Source: Cristatella mucedo (lineage: Eukaryota; Bryozoa; Phylactolaemata; Cristatellidae). From it: a DNA stretch of 62,000 nucleotides. The stretch lies in contig WPIO01000006.1 in assembly GCA_009760855.2 (NCBI GenBank), positions 9,975,001 through 10,037,000 of the forward strand, given 5' to 3'. Shown here piece by piece: positions 31,690 through 42,809 of the stretch (the first letter of the stretch is position 1; every line of letters begins with the position of its first letter). Below the pieces are notes generated by a model. That model searched no databases. It had not been told where the DNA came from and saw only the letters and a program-made list of their open reading frames with translations. The position numbers and the translations under genes are program-made.

Positions 31690-33100
31690 TAACCCTGCTC
31701 TGGATATTTGGGTGTCTTTCAAATCACCCATCGCTATATCAATACTTAAAAAGCCTTTATTAGACTAAGAGGTTCTAAAAAACTACTGCGCAGTCTCCCT
31801 TCGTTTTTCGATTCAAGGTTCTCAAAAATATTAACGCTAAGCAACTTGTAGAACACTTTGAAAAGAATTGTCTTAGAAATTTCAATTGACTCTAGCAACA
31901 AAACTTCACTGAAACTGTTCTATATCGTGCAAATAACGACATCCAAAACAACTGCGATGATAGTAACGTTACTGTTCTGGTCCTGCTCGAGAAATCTGCT
32001 GCGTTTGACACTCGTTGTAGCGGTTTGCTACTTGAATGATTAAGAACCATTATCCGTCTGGCAGCCGAGGCATTGGTTTGGTTCCAATCGTACTTGCCCG
32101 ACGATGCGCAATCTATGACGCTTGGTGGTGACGTCTAATCCAGCAGACCAGTCACGCGTGGAGTTCTACAATGACTTTTTTCGGTCCTTTTCTGTTTTCT
32201 ATTTATACCGAGTCTCTGAAGAAAAGGATTTGGTAAATTGGATCTGCGATCACTTCAATGCTGAAGACACCTAGCTGTATTTATCATTTAAACGGTCGGA
32301 ATCCACTATAGCGACCAATACATTAAAGCAGTGGTTCTCAACGTTCATAATGCTTCGACCCTTTAATACAGTTCCTCATGTTGTGGTGACCCCCAACCAT
32401 AAAATTATTATGGGCAAAATGCGGAAATGCATGTTTTCCGATGGTCTTAGGCGACCCCTGCGAAAGGGTCATTCGATCCCCAAAGGGATCGCGACCCACA
32501 GGTTGAGAATCGCTGCTCTAAAGCCTTGCACAGAAAACAATTGAATATTAATGTCACAAATATTCTTATACTTATCGATGGTCAAACCGAACTCCTACAC
32601 ACAGAATACGAAATACTCACGGCTGGACTTAGAGACTTCGCTCTTCTAATTGTTGATACTGTTGTGTGACTGTCATCGTGCGCTTGAAATTTAGATGTCG
32701 TCATTAAAAACAGCCTAAAGTTTGAAAGCTTTCATTAGAAGGCTGCTTCAGCAGCTAGACATTAAGTTTGATTCCACTCTAAAAATGAGGACTTTCTACG
32801 ACTGTGGCTTGCCAGAAATCTAACTAGCTCCTTGGTTCTGTCTACTCTGGCTTACTGCATTTCCGTTTTGGCAGAGCTATCGAAAAAGCCATTTAACCTC
32901 TGCAGGCAGCGGGTGATGAATATTTCTTCAAGGCTGATTAACAAATCTCTGTCTGAGCCATGTGTCTCCTTTTCTGAACGGGCTCCGACGCATCGCACTC
33001 GATCCATAGATAGCGAGGAAATTCTTAGTATGACCCACAAGGACCGTCATTGCTCGTCTTTTTCTTGCATAGTTAAACTGGTGCACTAGTTTAAGCTAAC
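31690..33100 (+). pseudogene. CR1/L2-clade LINE reverse transcriptase, heavily mutated, split by SPIN
   Basis: The plus strand shows the RT blocks in order but in shifting frames: ILKKPLLD...VLKNYCAVS (about 31750; the family has L.KKP.LD..VL.NYRPVS), LVEHFEKN, LVLLEKSAAFDT (about 31975), WFQSYLPDDAQSM, PVTRGVLQ and FLFIPSL (where GVPQGSVLGP and LF.IY are expected), then AEDT-x-LYLSF in place of the YADDTQLYLSF catalytic box, with the first D missing. After the SPIN insertion at 32329-32515 the C-terminal block LTSSLVLSTLAYCISVLAEL follows near 32820. It differs in sequence from the main L2 family, so it is probably another lineage. Dead. Confidence 0.7.
32329..32515 (+). mobile_element. SPIN-type hAT miniature element, copy 1
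   Basis: Starts CAGTGGTTCTCAAC and ends GGTTGAGAATCGCTG, the SPIN terminal inverted repeats. Internal landmarks are CGACCCTTTAATACAGTTCC, GTGACCCCCAACCATAAAAT, TTTTCCGATGGTCTTAGGCG and GGGATCGCGACCCACAG. The 8 bp flanks CATTAAAG and CTCTAAAG agree at 6 positions. The interior is reduced to a short joint (near GGCAAAATGCGGAAATGC) that is shared with the copy at 59886, so both derive from one deleted, non-autonomous founder. It interrupts the RT relic at 31690-33100. Confidence 0.9.
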
Positions 33101-33261
33101 TCGTGCCCGAAGGTCCTCTAAGAACTATTTAGCAGCTCTTCCATTGCTGCACTCACAGACTATTGATGACAGAATCTTTTGCTCTGCTGATCCTATACTG
33201 TGGAGCTCCATTCCACAAATCCCAGGCAACGTCATCTACTCTCATGCTGCCGACTCCAGCA

Positions 33262-33525
33262 CATCCTTCTCCGTCTGTAGCTCCACAAAGCCACAAAGTC
33301 TATGTGCGTTACACATGAGAGTTTTGTATAGCAAACTCAAAGCCTACGCGGCTTTCGGTTCGCATTTTGTAGCCAACAGACTTCATCTCACGCATTAAAG
33401 AGAAAGTGGGAAGTATAGCTGAGTCACAAGACCAGTTGAGGTAGTGGAACAGCATGGTTGTAGCAGCTCAGGACGGCTGGAAATAATATGCCGTAGTCTG
33501 CTGCAGGAGAGTAGATGTCGTTGAG
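33262..33525 (+). repeat. Unclassified ~260 bp dispersed repeat, copy 2
   Basis: Shares with the copy at 968-1230 the blocks CTCCGTCTGTA, CCACAAAGCCACAAAG, GAGAGTTTTGTATAGC, GCGGCTTTCGGTTCGCAT, GTAGCCAACAGACTTCATCT, AGAAAGTGGGAAGTATAGC and GCAGCTCAGGACGGCTGGAA, and ends at GGAGAGTAGATGTCGTTG. Confidence 0.7.
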
Positions 33526-33529
33526 TAAG

Positions 33530-34600
33530 ATTTGTGGAAGTGAACTCTTAAGTTTAGGATCTGCAAATCGAAGGCTTCTGTTGTCAACATCTTTAAGCGG
33601 AGAAATGGACCAGCTAATTTATTGACCATACATGACCTGAGGGCACGAGGAGGCTGAAACTGGTGCAGCAGTTCTGCTAGGTATGAAGGAACCTAGTCGT
33701 GGTGGGCCTTTTGGATCAGCTTAGCTCGCAAGAACTTACTCTATATCCGTTTATCAAGCGGCAGCCATCCAAGCTCTTCCAAAAAGAAGATACGAGTTTG
33801 AAACTCTCGATGCTTTCCATCTTCCTCGAGTTACTGCTTCCAGGATACTTACTTCCTCGATTGCTCTACTGACTCAGCTATGCTTCTCATTATCTCTTTA
33901 CTGAAATGGAGGGACGAAATCTGTTGGCTACCACGTGAGCACCGAAAGCCGCTTTGAATACACGCTACTATAGAAAAATCTCCATCGTGGCACGATCCAT
34001 CTATTCCTTGTGGCTTTTTGTAGAAATCGAGGGAGATACATTGCATTTCGGACTAAATGTCAGGCCGCTTGCCGCGTAGAGCTTCATTCCTTGACTGGGC
34101 TGCCGAATTAAATCGCAGCATGCCATCGCATATGCAAGCTTGCTAAAGACTTCACTGACGAGAGCCTGATTTTGCTTGAGATTACCCCTTGCCCGGTAAG
34201 TATAAGACATCTGTCACATCCATTCGAGCAAAACAAGCTAAGTCGGTCATCATTTCTTGAACTGGTAAAACTTAAGTCAACAGCTAGACCACTAATAGGT
34301 GGTACTTTTGGATGGTGATGATAGTGTTTAAATGTTTGGGAAGATATGTCATATGTTCGTGCTGGCTGAAATTTCGGGTTGTGCTGAAGCCAACCTCCAG
34401 GTACCTCATCTGTAAGTCCACAACGCCTTGAGATCAGTCATTAAGCTACACTAATTGTTAAATTGTAAAAATTTGTCAATATACATTTGCACTTATTTGC
34501 AGTTTTCGACGCTTTGCTAAGTAAATAACTGCATTAAATTCATCGGATACCGAGTCAACGGCTCTCATGTAAGCAGGTGGGGGAATTCGGGGTCAAGTGA
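33530..34600. other. No gene seen
   Basis: Frames of up to 69 codons only. No repeat match. Confidence 0.3.
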
Positions 34601-34602
34601 CT

Positions 34603-34620
34603 ATTTACCCCCCCCCCCGG
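34603..34620. repeat. Poly-C run
   Basis: About 14 consecutive C. One of several C/G homopolymer runs in the window (also near 3332, 13119 and 57785). Confidence 0.8.
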
Positions 34621-34683
34621 TTGCCATGCAGCAAAACCTATTTTCGGCCCATTGGTCACCAACGATGCCTCGGCCAATCATAA

Positions 34684-34836
34684 AAAATAAAAAAAAATTC
34701 ATTTATATAGCGCCCCAAGAGAACTCAATCTCTATTCAGGCGCTTCACATATGCCTCGGGGCTCGAGCCCACGACCTCAGTCAGACCTTGGTCGGGGCGA
34801 GCACCTTAACCGCTAGACCAAACCAGCTCGGCATGG
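34684..34836 (-). mobile_element. SINE-II, well-preserved copy
   Basis: Minus-strand reading: box A TTTGGTCTAGCGGTTAAGG, CTCGCCCCGACCAAGGTC, box-B-like GGGCTCGAGCCCC, then the L2-like tail GAAGCGCCTGAATAGAGATT, GAGTTCTCTTGGGGCGCT, ATATAAATG and an A/T-rich end. The tail follows the L2 LINE hairpin base for base in the stem and differs mainly in the loop. Confidence 0.88.
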
Positions 34837-34839
34837 GTA

Positions 34840-35030
34840 AGGTACCCGGATGTCTCCTTGACCTGTTGATTCCAGCTATTGCAAAGAGGCTCAGTACGCG
34901 ACCAGAGGATGCTGACACGTTGCACACCTCTCTGAGGGTACGAGAGCGGTTTTGATGTCATTGCGTGGAGATGGCCATTAAAACCTAGAAATCGCGAGAC
35001 GGCCGAAGATCTCAGCGGGTACTAGAAGGA
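34840..35030. other. Nothing identified
   Basis: Spacer between a SINE-II and the inverted repeat that starts at 35032. Confidence 0.3.
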
Positions 35031-35031
35031 A

Positions 35032-35405
35032 CATCATTAGGAAACATCTGGACTATGGTAGCACAAAAACTTTGCCACGATCGGGTCATCCTTGAGTAAC
35101 TTCTCTAGGGGAGAGCCGACTCCTCAAAAGCATGTCTCTGAAGGACAGGGTTGCATTTCTAAAATGAACTGCCAGTCTCTTCCAAGCAAGCAGGAATGGT
35201 CGTAAGTTAAAAAACCATGAGCAGATTGCTAAACGAACAAGGACTAAATGTGCTGGCAGCCAATTGCAAGCAATTGCTGCGTGTGCAGCACAAAAAAGCC
35301 AAAGCTGGATTTCGCTTCAGGGTCCCAGCATCGGAGAAGTTACTCGAGGGTGACCCGATCATGGCAGTGCCTCTGCTACCGTAGTCCAGATGTTTCCTAA
35401 TAATG
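35032..35405. repeat. 32 bp inverted repeat around ~310 bp
   Basis: The left arm (35032-35063, core GGAAACATCTGGACTA) and right arm (35374-35405, core TAGTCCAGATGTTTCC) are complementary at 30 of 32 positions. I see no target duplication outside and no recognisable transposon end. The interior has an open minus-strand frame without a known domain. Could be a small inverted duplication or a foldback element. Confidence 0.7.
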
Positions 35406-35950
35406 TTTTCCGCTTTATGTGGCTGAGAGGCCGCGGTCTCGAGGGGCTGCTCAACCTGTGCCACGACAGTGCCACGCTGCAGGTCGTTCGCCTTCGGCAG
35501 ACCCGCAGCAGTGCCCGTAGGCGGGGCAGGTATTTTTCTTCAGTGGTTGTGAACTCGCACACCGTGCTGGCTTAAAAAACCTGAAAGTGCTTAAATAGAT
35601 CCCAAACACAGTTGCATGCGTGCCTGAGTGGCTTGATTCTGTAAAGATGTACTCCCTTTGAAGAGTTTTACGACTCAAGTTTTGATTTTTCCTTACCAGG
35701 ACGGCACAAGGAACCGGTGCTGTTGGAGTGATGTCAACAGAGCACAGTCAAGTCACAGAATGATGCTCTTTGTTCTAGAACAAAAACTGAATCCAGTTGC
35801 TCCCGAATCTGAAAATAAAACTTTTTAGATCCTTACTCTTGACGGATGTACAATACTTCACGATCGGCATGGGTAGATTAATGTGCACGAGATTTATTCT
35901 GGCCAATACTACCCTTGACAAGTCTCGCGAATCCTGCACATTTTCGACCG
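35406..35950. other. No gene seen
   Basis: A GC-rich part (35420-35540) is open on both strands for up to 67 codons. No domain is recognised. Confidence 0.3.
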
Positions 35951-35951
35951 T

Positions 35952-36655
35952 TAATAATAATAATAAAAATAATAATACATTTGTTGTAGCGCCTTTACGG
36001 AACTCGATCCCTTTCTAGCCATTTTAAATTTGCTGAAAAGGAAGCATGCTCAAATGATTAATGGTAACCTGCTTAATGACAACAAATATAACAAGGTTAG
36101 AAGTGACATGGACGGGGTCAGCATGAAAATACGGTTTACAGCATGAACAGCGTCAGCACGTGTAAGCACACAAAGAAAGAATCACATGAACCCACTAAAT
36201 GCTGTGATAAATCGATGCGTTTTAGCTTCTTCTTCTGTTGCCAGGTCAGTGGATGCCGTGACATCAGTCGAAGTGATCTCCAGGCATTGGGAGCATACAT
36301 ACAAAAGGCACGGTCTCCAGAGGATTTGAGGTTCGTACCGGGTAGAGGTAAACGATTAGATTCCGAAATGCAGGCGGTACGATACTTAGCTTGGTGGGAA
36401 AGTAGTTCTGGTAGGTAGGCCGGAGCCAAAGAATGAAGGGACCTTGAAGAGAGTGACAGAACCTTGGAGTCGATTCGTAGCATGACTGGGAGCTATTGCA
36501 GGTCAGTAAGAAGTCATGTGATATGGTAACTTCGACTCTCACAACAGACAAGCCCAGCTGCAGAATTTTGCACCAAGTGTAAGAGCCTGATTGCACAGGT
36601 CGGTAGGTCAGCAAGCAGTGAGCTACAAAAGGCGAGACGGTCTATCGAGTAGTTG
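35952..36655 (-). mobile_element. L2-clade LINE, RT C-terminal part and 3' end
   Basis: ATT tail at 35952-35977 (+ view), decayed hairpin, UTR, then minus-strand ORF pieces RSLHSLAPAYLPELLSHQAK, CKILQLGLSVV (frame-shifted VQNSAARLVC) and FCSSLLADLPTCAIRLLHLV. Upstream it ends near 36655. A second L2 copy in the same orientation follows after about 85 bp. Confidence 0.88.
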
Positions 36656-36739
36656 GTCTTACCCGTTTGCCGACGAACATGTGGCCGTTTTAGCAATAAG
36701 GAGGACCTTTCTAGACCCAGCGAATGGAAACCTAGCCGG

Positions 36740-37600
36740 AATAATGATAATATTAATACAATTATTAGTGTGCCCTTACAGAAGTCAATCTCTTTCTATG
36801 AACTTTACATTTGCGACAAAGAATGGTTCGTGGTAGCATGCTCAATGATAACAAGCATAACATGGTTAGGGGTGACATGCACAAGTGTCCCCACGCAAAT
36901 ATGGTAAGTGGCAGCATGCACAGTGTCAGCACACATGAGCACATAAAGGACGAATCACATGGACCCACTAAATACTGGGATACATAGATATTTTTTAGCT
37001 TTTTTAAATGTGGTCAAGCCAGGGGATGCCATGACGCCAGTTGGAAGTGAATTCCAGGCTTTGGGAGCATATAAACTAAAGACAAGGTCTCCAAAGGATT
37101 TAAGGTTCGCGCGAGGTATAGGTAAAGGATTAGATTCCGAAAAGCGGGTGGTACAATACTTAGCCTGGTGAGGGAGTAGATCTGATAGGTAGGCTTGCGG
37201 CAAAAAATGAAGAGACCTCAAATTGAGTTACTGAACCTTGAAGTCGATTCGTTGCTTGACTGGGAGCCAGCGCAGCTCGGTGAGAAAGTGTGATGTGGTA
37301 ATTGCGACACTTGCGGTAGATTCGCTGTGCTTTGCACCACTTGTAAGTACCTTATAGCTCCTGCCGGAAGACTTGCAAGTAGTGAGTTACAGAACTCGAG
37401 ACTGAAATGTCACGAATGAACGGACGAACTTTTTCGTGGTGTTCCTGTCTAAGCAGGCCCGAATTTGTTAAATGCTGCTTAGCTTAAATTAGTTAGACTC
37501 GACGGTGGAGTTGATGCGATCCTCGATTTAAATGTCACTTTGGAACAGCACATCCAGATTTCGCGAAGACGTTACAAGAGATGGCTGTTGGACATTTTGC
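36740..37600 (-). mobile_element. L2-clade LINE, RT C-terminal part and 3' end
   Basis: Interrupted ATT tail at 36740-36767 (+ view), a hairpin with a mutated stem, UTR, and minus-strand ORF pieces MRSLHFLPQAYLSDLLPHQA and FGDLVFSLYAPKAWNSLPTG. Homology continues to the VTLEQH-like block near 37560 (the FQSDLSLDDH block of the fuller copy). Same orientation as its neighbour but a separate insertion with its own tail. Confidence 0.85.
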
Positions 37601-37729
37601 GAGGAAGTTGCCTCCACGGGTCGGCACCCAATGGTTACTACACGTTGATATTCACACAGAACTATCGGCGGCCCGTGCTCACTGTTCATCAATCGCCGCG
37701 TCATCAACAACTACCCGAGCTTCGTGAGA

Positions 37730-38302
37730 TCAGCGAGCGCCCGGCTTGAGCTGCCTTCACCGCCGCCGCCGCTGCCGCCTCCGCTGCAGCCTGTCCACCG
37801 GTGGTGGGGTGGTGGCGAGAATTCTGTCAGTCGACGTTTCGCGCTGTAAGAAAGAAAGAGAGCGGGACTGAGCCGCTCGTCGACGAGACAGGATGGAAGC
37901 AACTGCGACACCGACTGAAGCGTGACTGCCTACTAGTCACCGTAGCGTCCGAAGTCGCAGATGCCGTGACATGCAGGGCTGCTGCTGGCTGCTGGTCCGG
38001 CGAATAACTGCAGCAATGCGCCGAGGTCCACTGGCGGTGGCGACAAAATGCGCTACACAAAGCTGCACTGCGCAGCACTGCATACATTCCAAATCATTTG
38101 CGGAAGTTTCGCCATATTTAGCGGCGTACACGACGTATACATATACGCGTTCTGGAGATTTCCGACCTCAAACGCGGGCTAGCCCGGCCCTCTTGCTATA
38201 TGCTGCAGAATACTTTACGACCATTTGCGTAAGAATATGCAGCAAGCAGTTGGGTCTGGAAAGAGATTTGGGGAATTGGTCAGTTCTCTTTCTAGAGAAC
38301 GC
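37730..38302 (+). other. CpG-rich island ending in a strong donor site
   Basis: A GC-rich block with (CCG)n-like sequence near 37755-37790 is followed by a plus-strand frame (37971-38302) that runs into GAACGC/GTAAGTG, where GTAAGT matches the donor consensus (GT at 38303-38304). The translation shows no known domain. A non-coding or 5' first exon is a possible reading. I cannot link it to any downstream exon. Confidence 0.2.
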
Positions 38303-38305
38303 GTA

Positions 38306-39825
38306 AGTGAATCGCGGTCTGAAAATCGGAAGCTATTTCCCAAGCACAGTACAGTGTAATGCACAGCTGTTACTGAAGCTGTGTTCATTTATAGCTTCGA
38401 GTGGATCACAACGGATCGAATTTATTAAAGCAACTCGCAGCTGTAGCCGAGCTATACAGCTGACCTTGCGAAGGAAGCTCGAAGCGGAAAGCTCTCGCCT
38501 GTGCTACAGCGAGTTTGAATTGACGACTCGCCGAAATGCCTCGCTTTCATATATTCTGGAACGTCGCGTGGGTACAGTAGCCATTGGGGTGATTTTTCTG
38601 ACCCGTGCTTCTTGTCCTATGACGAAGTCGATCCGGTCACACGGTCCCGAAGGTGTATATAAGGACATTTGCGTGCACATTTTTTAAGATACTCTCATTG
38701 GTAGTACTGCTTTCGGTGAACAGAGTTGTGTAACCTTAGATACGTTCGCATGACCAACCCTGGACACACATCTGCATTCCTCTTCGCCCATCCCTGACGC
38801 GGAGTGAATCCATCTGTTAGGATTAAGTTTCGCTCGCGGCCTCAAGTATTCCGATAATGCTGACATCCTGTTGGCCTTGGCACTCGGCAGCGCGTGTTTT
38901 GGTGAAACACCTCCTTCGGCCTGGCAGATGTCTCGTCCGGCGTTCAATCAGCGAACGTTAACTTCCTTCCAGTTAGCATTTTTGGTGGCATATTGCGTTT
39001 TTTCGATGAATTTTTAGAAGTCAGATGAGGAGAAAGAGATTACTTGCAACGCCTCTGAGAAGGCCCACGTTGGAATGATGAAGGGCAGAGGAGACACACT
39101 GCGTTGCGTATCCATTCACTACTTGTAGGTCGTACTACAGCTGTGCTTGCTCTGTCGGCTATACACGATCAGTCGTGTTCAAATGGTTAGGAGCTGGGCA
39201 AAATAAACCATGTCTTAACCAAAAATTAAGCCTTTGGTTATTAAAGCTATAAAGAGCACTTGAAGCCTCACGGACTCCACACACTTGTAAGTAGAGCTAT
39301 CCTTTTAGAAAAGTTGGATAAAGCATTACCTAGCACACTTTTAGTCACTGGGTAGTAGTTGTATTTTCCTACTTGTTTACGCCTCGCTGTAATAGAAGAT
39401 TGCCCTTACTCCCTACAAACTTCGCTTTTGTGACCAGGAGAGATTAACTTGAAATAACCAATGTCAAATAAAAAAACTAAAAAATTCCTGTGACGTGGTT
39501 CAGATGTACTCAGAAAGAACAGCAAACTAATGAAAATTAACTTTTACTTTCCAATCCTTTAAAAAACACTCAAAGGGTTTACAGATGTATGGACTTTTTA
39601 TATCTGTGGCTAAGCTGCAACCGCTTCCTTGATAAAGCCAACACAGTTCCCATCACATTTTCGTTAACTGTCATTGGTATGACGTTTAAAGTCATGTATC
39701 TCCTGAGAAAAGTGCTCGCTTTGGTCCTCTTAGTAAGCGCCTAAGTTCTTGAATTTTTTTTTAAATAAGCCTCAGCGATATGTATTCTCTTTGAGTGACC
39801 TTCGGAATGCCATTTTAGCATGTTC
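38306..39825. other. No gene seen
   Basis: A 126-codon plus-strand frame (38307-38687) has no recognisable domain and starts at the donor-like site described upstream. TATATAAGG at 38656-38664 is a possible TATA box on the + strand without an identified gene behind it. Confidence 0.3.
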
Positions 39826-39826
39826 A

Positions 39827-40668
39827 TAATAAGGATAATACATTGATATAGCGCCATCAGAAAACGGAATCTCTGTATAGCCACTTTACAAATGCTGTAA
39901 AGATAGCATGACCAAATGATTAGTGGTGACCTCCGTAATGTCATCAAGAATAACATTGCTAGATGTGACATGCAGAGCGTCATCATGTATATATCATTAG
40001 TAGCAGCAGCCACAGTGTCAGCATGCGTAAGCACTCAAAGGACGATTCATGAGCACCCACTTAATGCTGTAATAAACAGGTGTTTTTTGAAGCTTCATTT
40101 TAAATGTCGTCATGTCAGTGAATGTCGTGATGCCAGTCAGAAGTGAATTCTTGACTTTGGGAACATTGGAAGTAAAGACACGGCCTCCACAGGTTTTGAG
40201 GTTCAAACGAGTGTAGCTAAACGATTTGAGTCTCAACAGGAGGTTGTACGATGCTTAGCCTGGTGGGGTAGTGGTTCTGATAGGTAAATTAGAGCCAGAG
40301 CATGCAGCGACCGAAAAGTAAGTGACAGAACCTTGAAGTTGATGCGTTGTTTGATTGGGAGCCAGTGCAGGTCGGCCGAAAGTGATGTGGTGTGGCAACT
40401 GCGACGCTCACAACAGACGAGCCTAGCTGCAGATATTTTTGCACCAACTGTAAGCGCCTGATTGCACAGTCCGGTAGACCGATCTACTGTAAGTTACAGA
40501 AGTCGAGACGGATTAACTAATTTGAATGCCGTACGTCTATCTAAGAAATCCCGATTTTTAGCAGAATTAAGCAGATTTGGCTGGGGTGCTGATGTGGTGG
40601 TCTAGTGAACGGTCGCTATTAAACAGGGCACTTGGATTTCGTGCAGATGCAACAGGAGATATACAATT
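39827..40668 (-). mobile_element. L2-clade LINE, diverged RT C-terminal part and 3' end
   Basis: A mutated AAT tail, hairpin remnants (GCGCCATCAG, AATCTCTGTATAGCCACTTT), UTR and ORF remnants are followed upstream to the GGTCGCTATTAAACAGG block near 40615. More substituted than the copies at 42.0 and 53.3 kb, hence older. Confidence 0.82.
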
Positions 40669-40669
40669 A

Positions 40670-41998
40670 TAAAATTATGCCAGACAATTAACACCGCATC
40701 ATTTCTGGCAGCAAATAGTGCTTCTTTTACCTGTTGTGATATGCTCACCAGATGATTGCTCTAAAGATAGTCGTGAGGCATCACGTCACCACAATTCACT
40801 CTTCTCTATATCAAGATCGGCTGTCGTACAGTATATAGGCTTAGTCTGCAGCTTTTTAATGCCAACTGGTGATGATGGTGGAGCACTTAAAGCAATGCAG
40901 AAATAGCTACTTCTTGCTGACGCAAACCATTGTTGATTGATAGCTGTACATTTGCATTCGAAGCCAATGTGCTGTACTCTGCTTTTTCAGCTTAAAACAC
41001 ACTAGACTTGCTAATACTACCACTCGAGCTGCTTTGTTGCTGCTCTGAGGCTTCATGGTAGAGTGCATCCTTGTATTAATGGCTTCACTGCTCTGGCGTG
41101 GAAACAATGAAGAATAAACAGCCATATCTATAGTGCTCTTTCCTTCCTACTCCATCTGCTCGTAGGCAGCCGTTGTGTCGGTAGGTAAAGGCAAAGCTAT
41201 ACTAACCCTATTTGCATAGATTTCACATTTTAGAGAACGTGAATCCATTTACGCCTTTTGGCTGGCTTACCTGACTCGGTGACCTCCATCGGTCAGTGAT
41301 CGGTTGGTTATAGGCTCGGCAAAGATACTGGCTGGCTGAATAGATACAAGGGCTTGACCAAAATTTCTTGTTACAAGCTCGCTTCCTTGTGCGTTCCTTT
41401 CATGCTATATCTGCTGGCTTCCTTGATTAAAGGCAACTGGCCCTCGAGCCTGTTAATCAGCCAGTCAGTTTATTGGATTCTATGACATCGATGTCGCACG
41501 TATGCATCCATTCAGTGGCGAATGGCAGAATACAAAACAGTGATTCAGAGTATTTCAAATAACAACGTATTCAAGATTGATCAAAGCGTATCGATGACAA
41601 GTAATTTTCCATGGTGTACTCACGAAAAGTTAACATCCCCTCTCAGACGTGAATGCAGTTATCCCACATATTGCGTGTCTTGGCGGTCTTAGAGCAAAGA
41701 ATTTAATCAAAGTACATATGACAGAACTGGCAGTCTTACTTACATAGCGGCAGTTCTAAATAGCAATTATAACTGCCTGTTGTTTGCACGGCCACCTCAA
41801 AGTACTGTATCTTTATCAAGACGCTTCACACACACAAAAACGACTACAGACCATCTGCAGGGAGAAAGGAAGCCAGAAAATAACTTCGCACTGAGTGAGG
41901 TAACTATCCTGAAACCTGTGGTTTCAAGTCTGGTGCTCATCCGATTGAGCTATCCACGAAACATACAGCTGCTTGACTAGTTAAGCCGCGACGGCTTT
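40670..41998. other. No gene seen
   Basis: Only short frames. A GTACAGTATATAGGC string near 40826 is TATA-like but unsupported. Confidence 0.3.
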
Positions 41999-41999
41999 C

Positions 42000-42652
42000 T
42001 AATAATAATAATAATGCACTTGATATAGCGCCCTCAGAGAACTCAATCTCTTTCTAGGCGCTTTAAATTTGCTGCAAACGGAAATGCAATTAGATGGTAA
42101 GTAAAATCATGCATGAAAAACAAACAAAATGAATAATATGGTTAGGGGTGACATGCACAGGGTCAGCACGCAAATTTGGTTAGTGGCAGCATGCACAGTG
42201 TCAGCACGCATAAGCACGTGAAGGACGAATCACAGGGACCCACTAAATGCTGTCCTAAATAGGTGTGTTTTAAGTTCCTTTTAAATGTGGTCAGGTCAGA
42301 AGATGTTCTGACGCAGGTCGGGAGGGAGTTCCAGGCTTTGGGAGCATATGAACTAAATGCACGGACTCCAATGGATTTAAGGTTTGTACGCGGTGTTTGT
42401 AGACTGCTGGATTCCGAAAAGCGGGTGGTACGATGCTTGGCCTGATGGGGTAGTATATCTGAGAGATAGGCTGGAGCCATAGAATGAAGGGAACTAAAAG
42501 TGAGCGACAAAACCTTGAAGTAAATCCGTTGCTCGACTGGTAGCCAATGCAGGTCGGCGAGAAGTGGAGTAATGTGGCAACTGCGACGCTGACGACAGAC
42601 AAGCCTAGCTGCAGAGTTTTGCAATAGCTGCAATAGCCTGATCGCACATGCT
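42000..42652 (-). mobile_element. L2-clade LINE, RT C-terminal part and 3' end, well preserved
   Basis: The minus-strand frame 42633-42163 is open for 156 codons: LQNSAARLVCRQRRSCHITP, LLADLHWLPVEQRIYFKVLS, SLHSMAPAYLSDILPHQAKH, TRFSESSSLQTPRTNLKSIG, VRAFSSYAPKAWNSLPTCVR, DLTTFKRNLKHTYLGQHL. This is the intact C-terminus of the L2 ORF2. The 3' UTR, hairpin and ATT tail (42001-42016, + view) complete it. 5' truncation lies near 42652, where a SINE-I begins. Confidence 0.93.
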
Positions 42653-42654
42653 GG

Positions 42655-42808
42655 TTTCTAGGTAAGGTGGCTGCTGTTCATGACCTCTGTCTCAAGTTCG
42701 TGGGTTTGTATCCTGCGGTGTTTGATCTGTTTTTGCCACTGCAAGTAGTGATTGCCTTTAAAGCTCTTCTGTTTCTATACATAAAGAGGCTGTTAAATCA
42801 GCTGGTAT
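42655..42808 (+). mobile_element. SINE-I copy
   Basis: GGTTTCTAGGTAAGGTGGCT head, box-B-like GGGTTTGTATCC, TTTGCCACTGCAAGTAGTG middle, GCTCTTCTGTTTCTATACAT and AGAGGCTGTTAAATCAGCTG end. It abuts the 5' truncation point of the neighbouring L2 copy. Confidence 0.75.
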
Positions 42809-42809
42809 A

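Noticed and set aside
35207-35464. 85-codon minus-strand ORF
   Set aside because: It spans the inverted repeat at 35032-35405 and has no recognised domain.
38656-38664. TATA boxes at 38656, 46452 and 48150
   Set aside because: Good TATA strings but no gene with a supported start downstream, so not annotated as promoters.
38307-38687. 126-codon plus-strand ORF
   Set aside because: No domain, AT-mixed codons, and it begins right after a strong donor site, so it would be intron in that reading.
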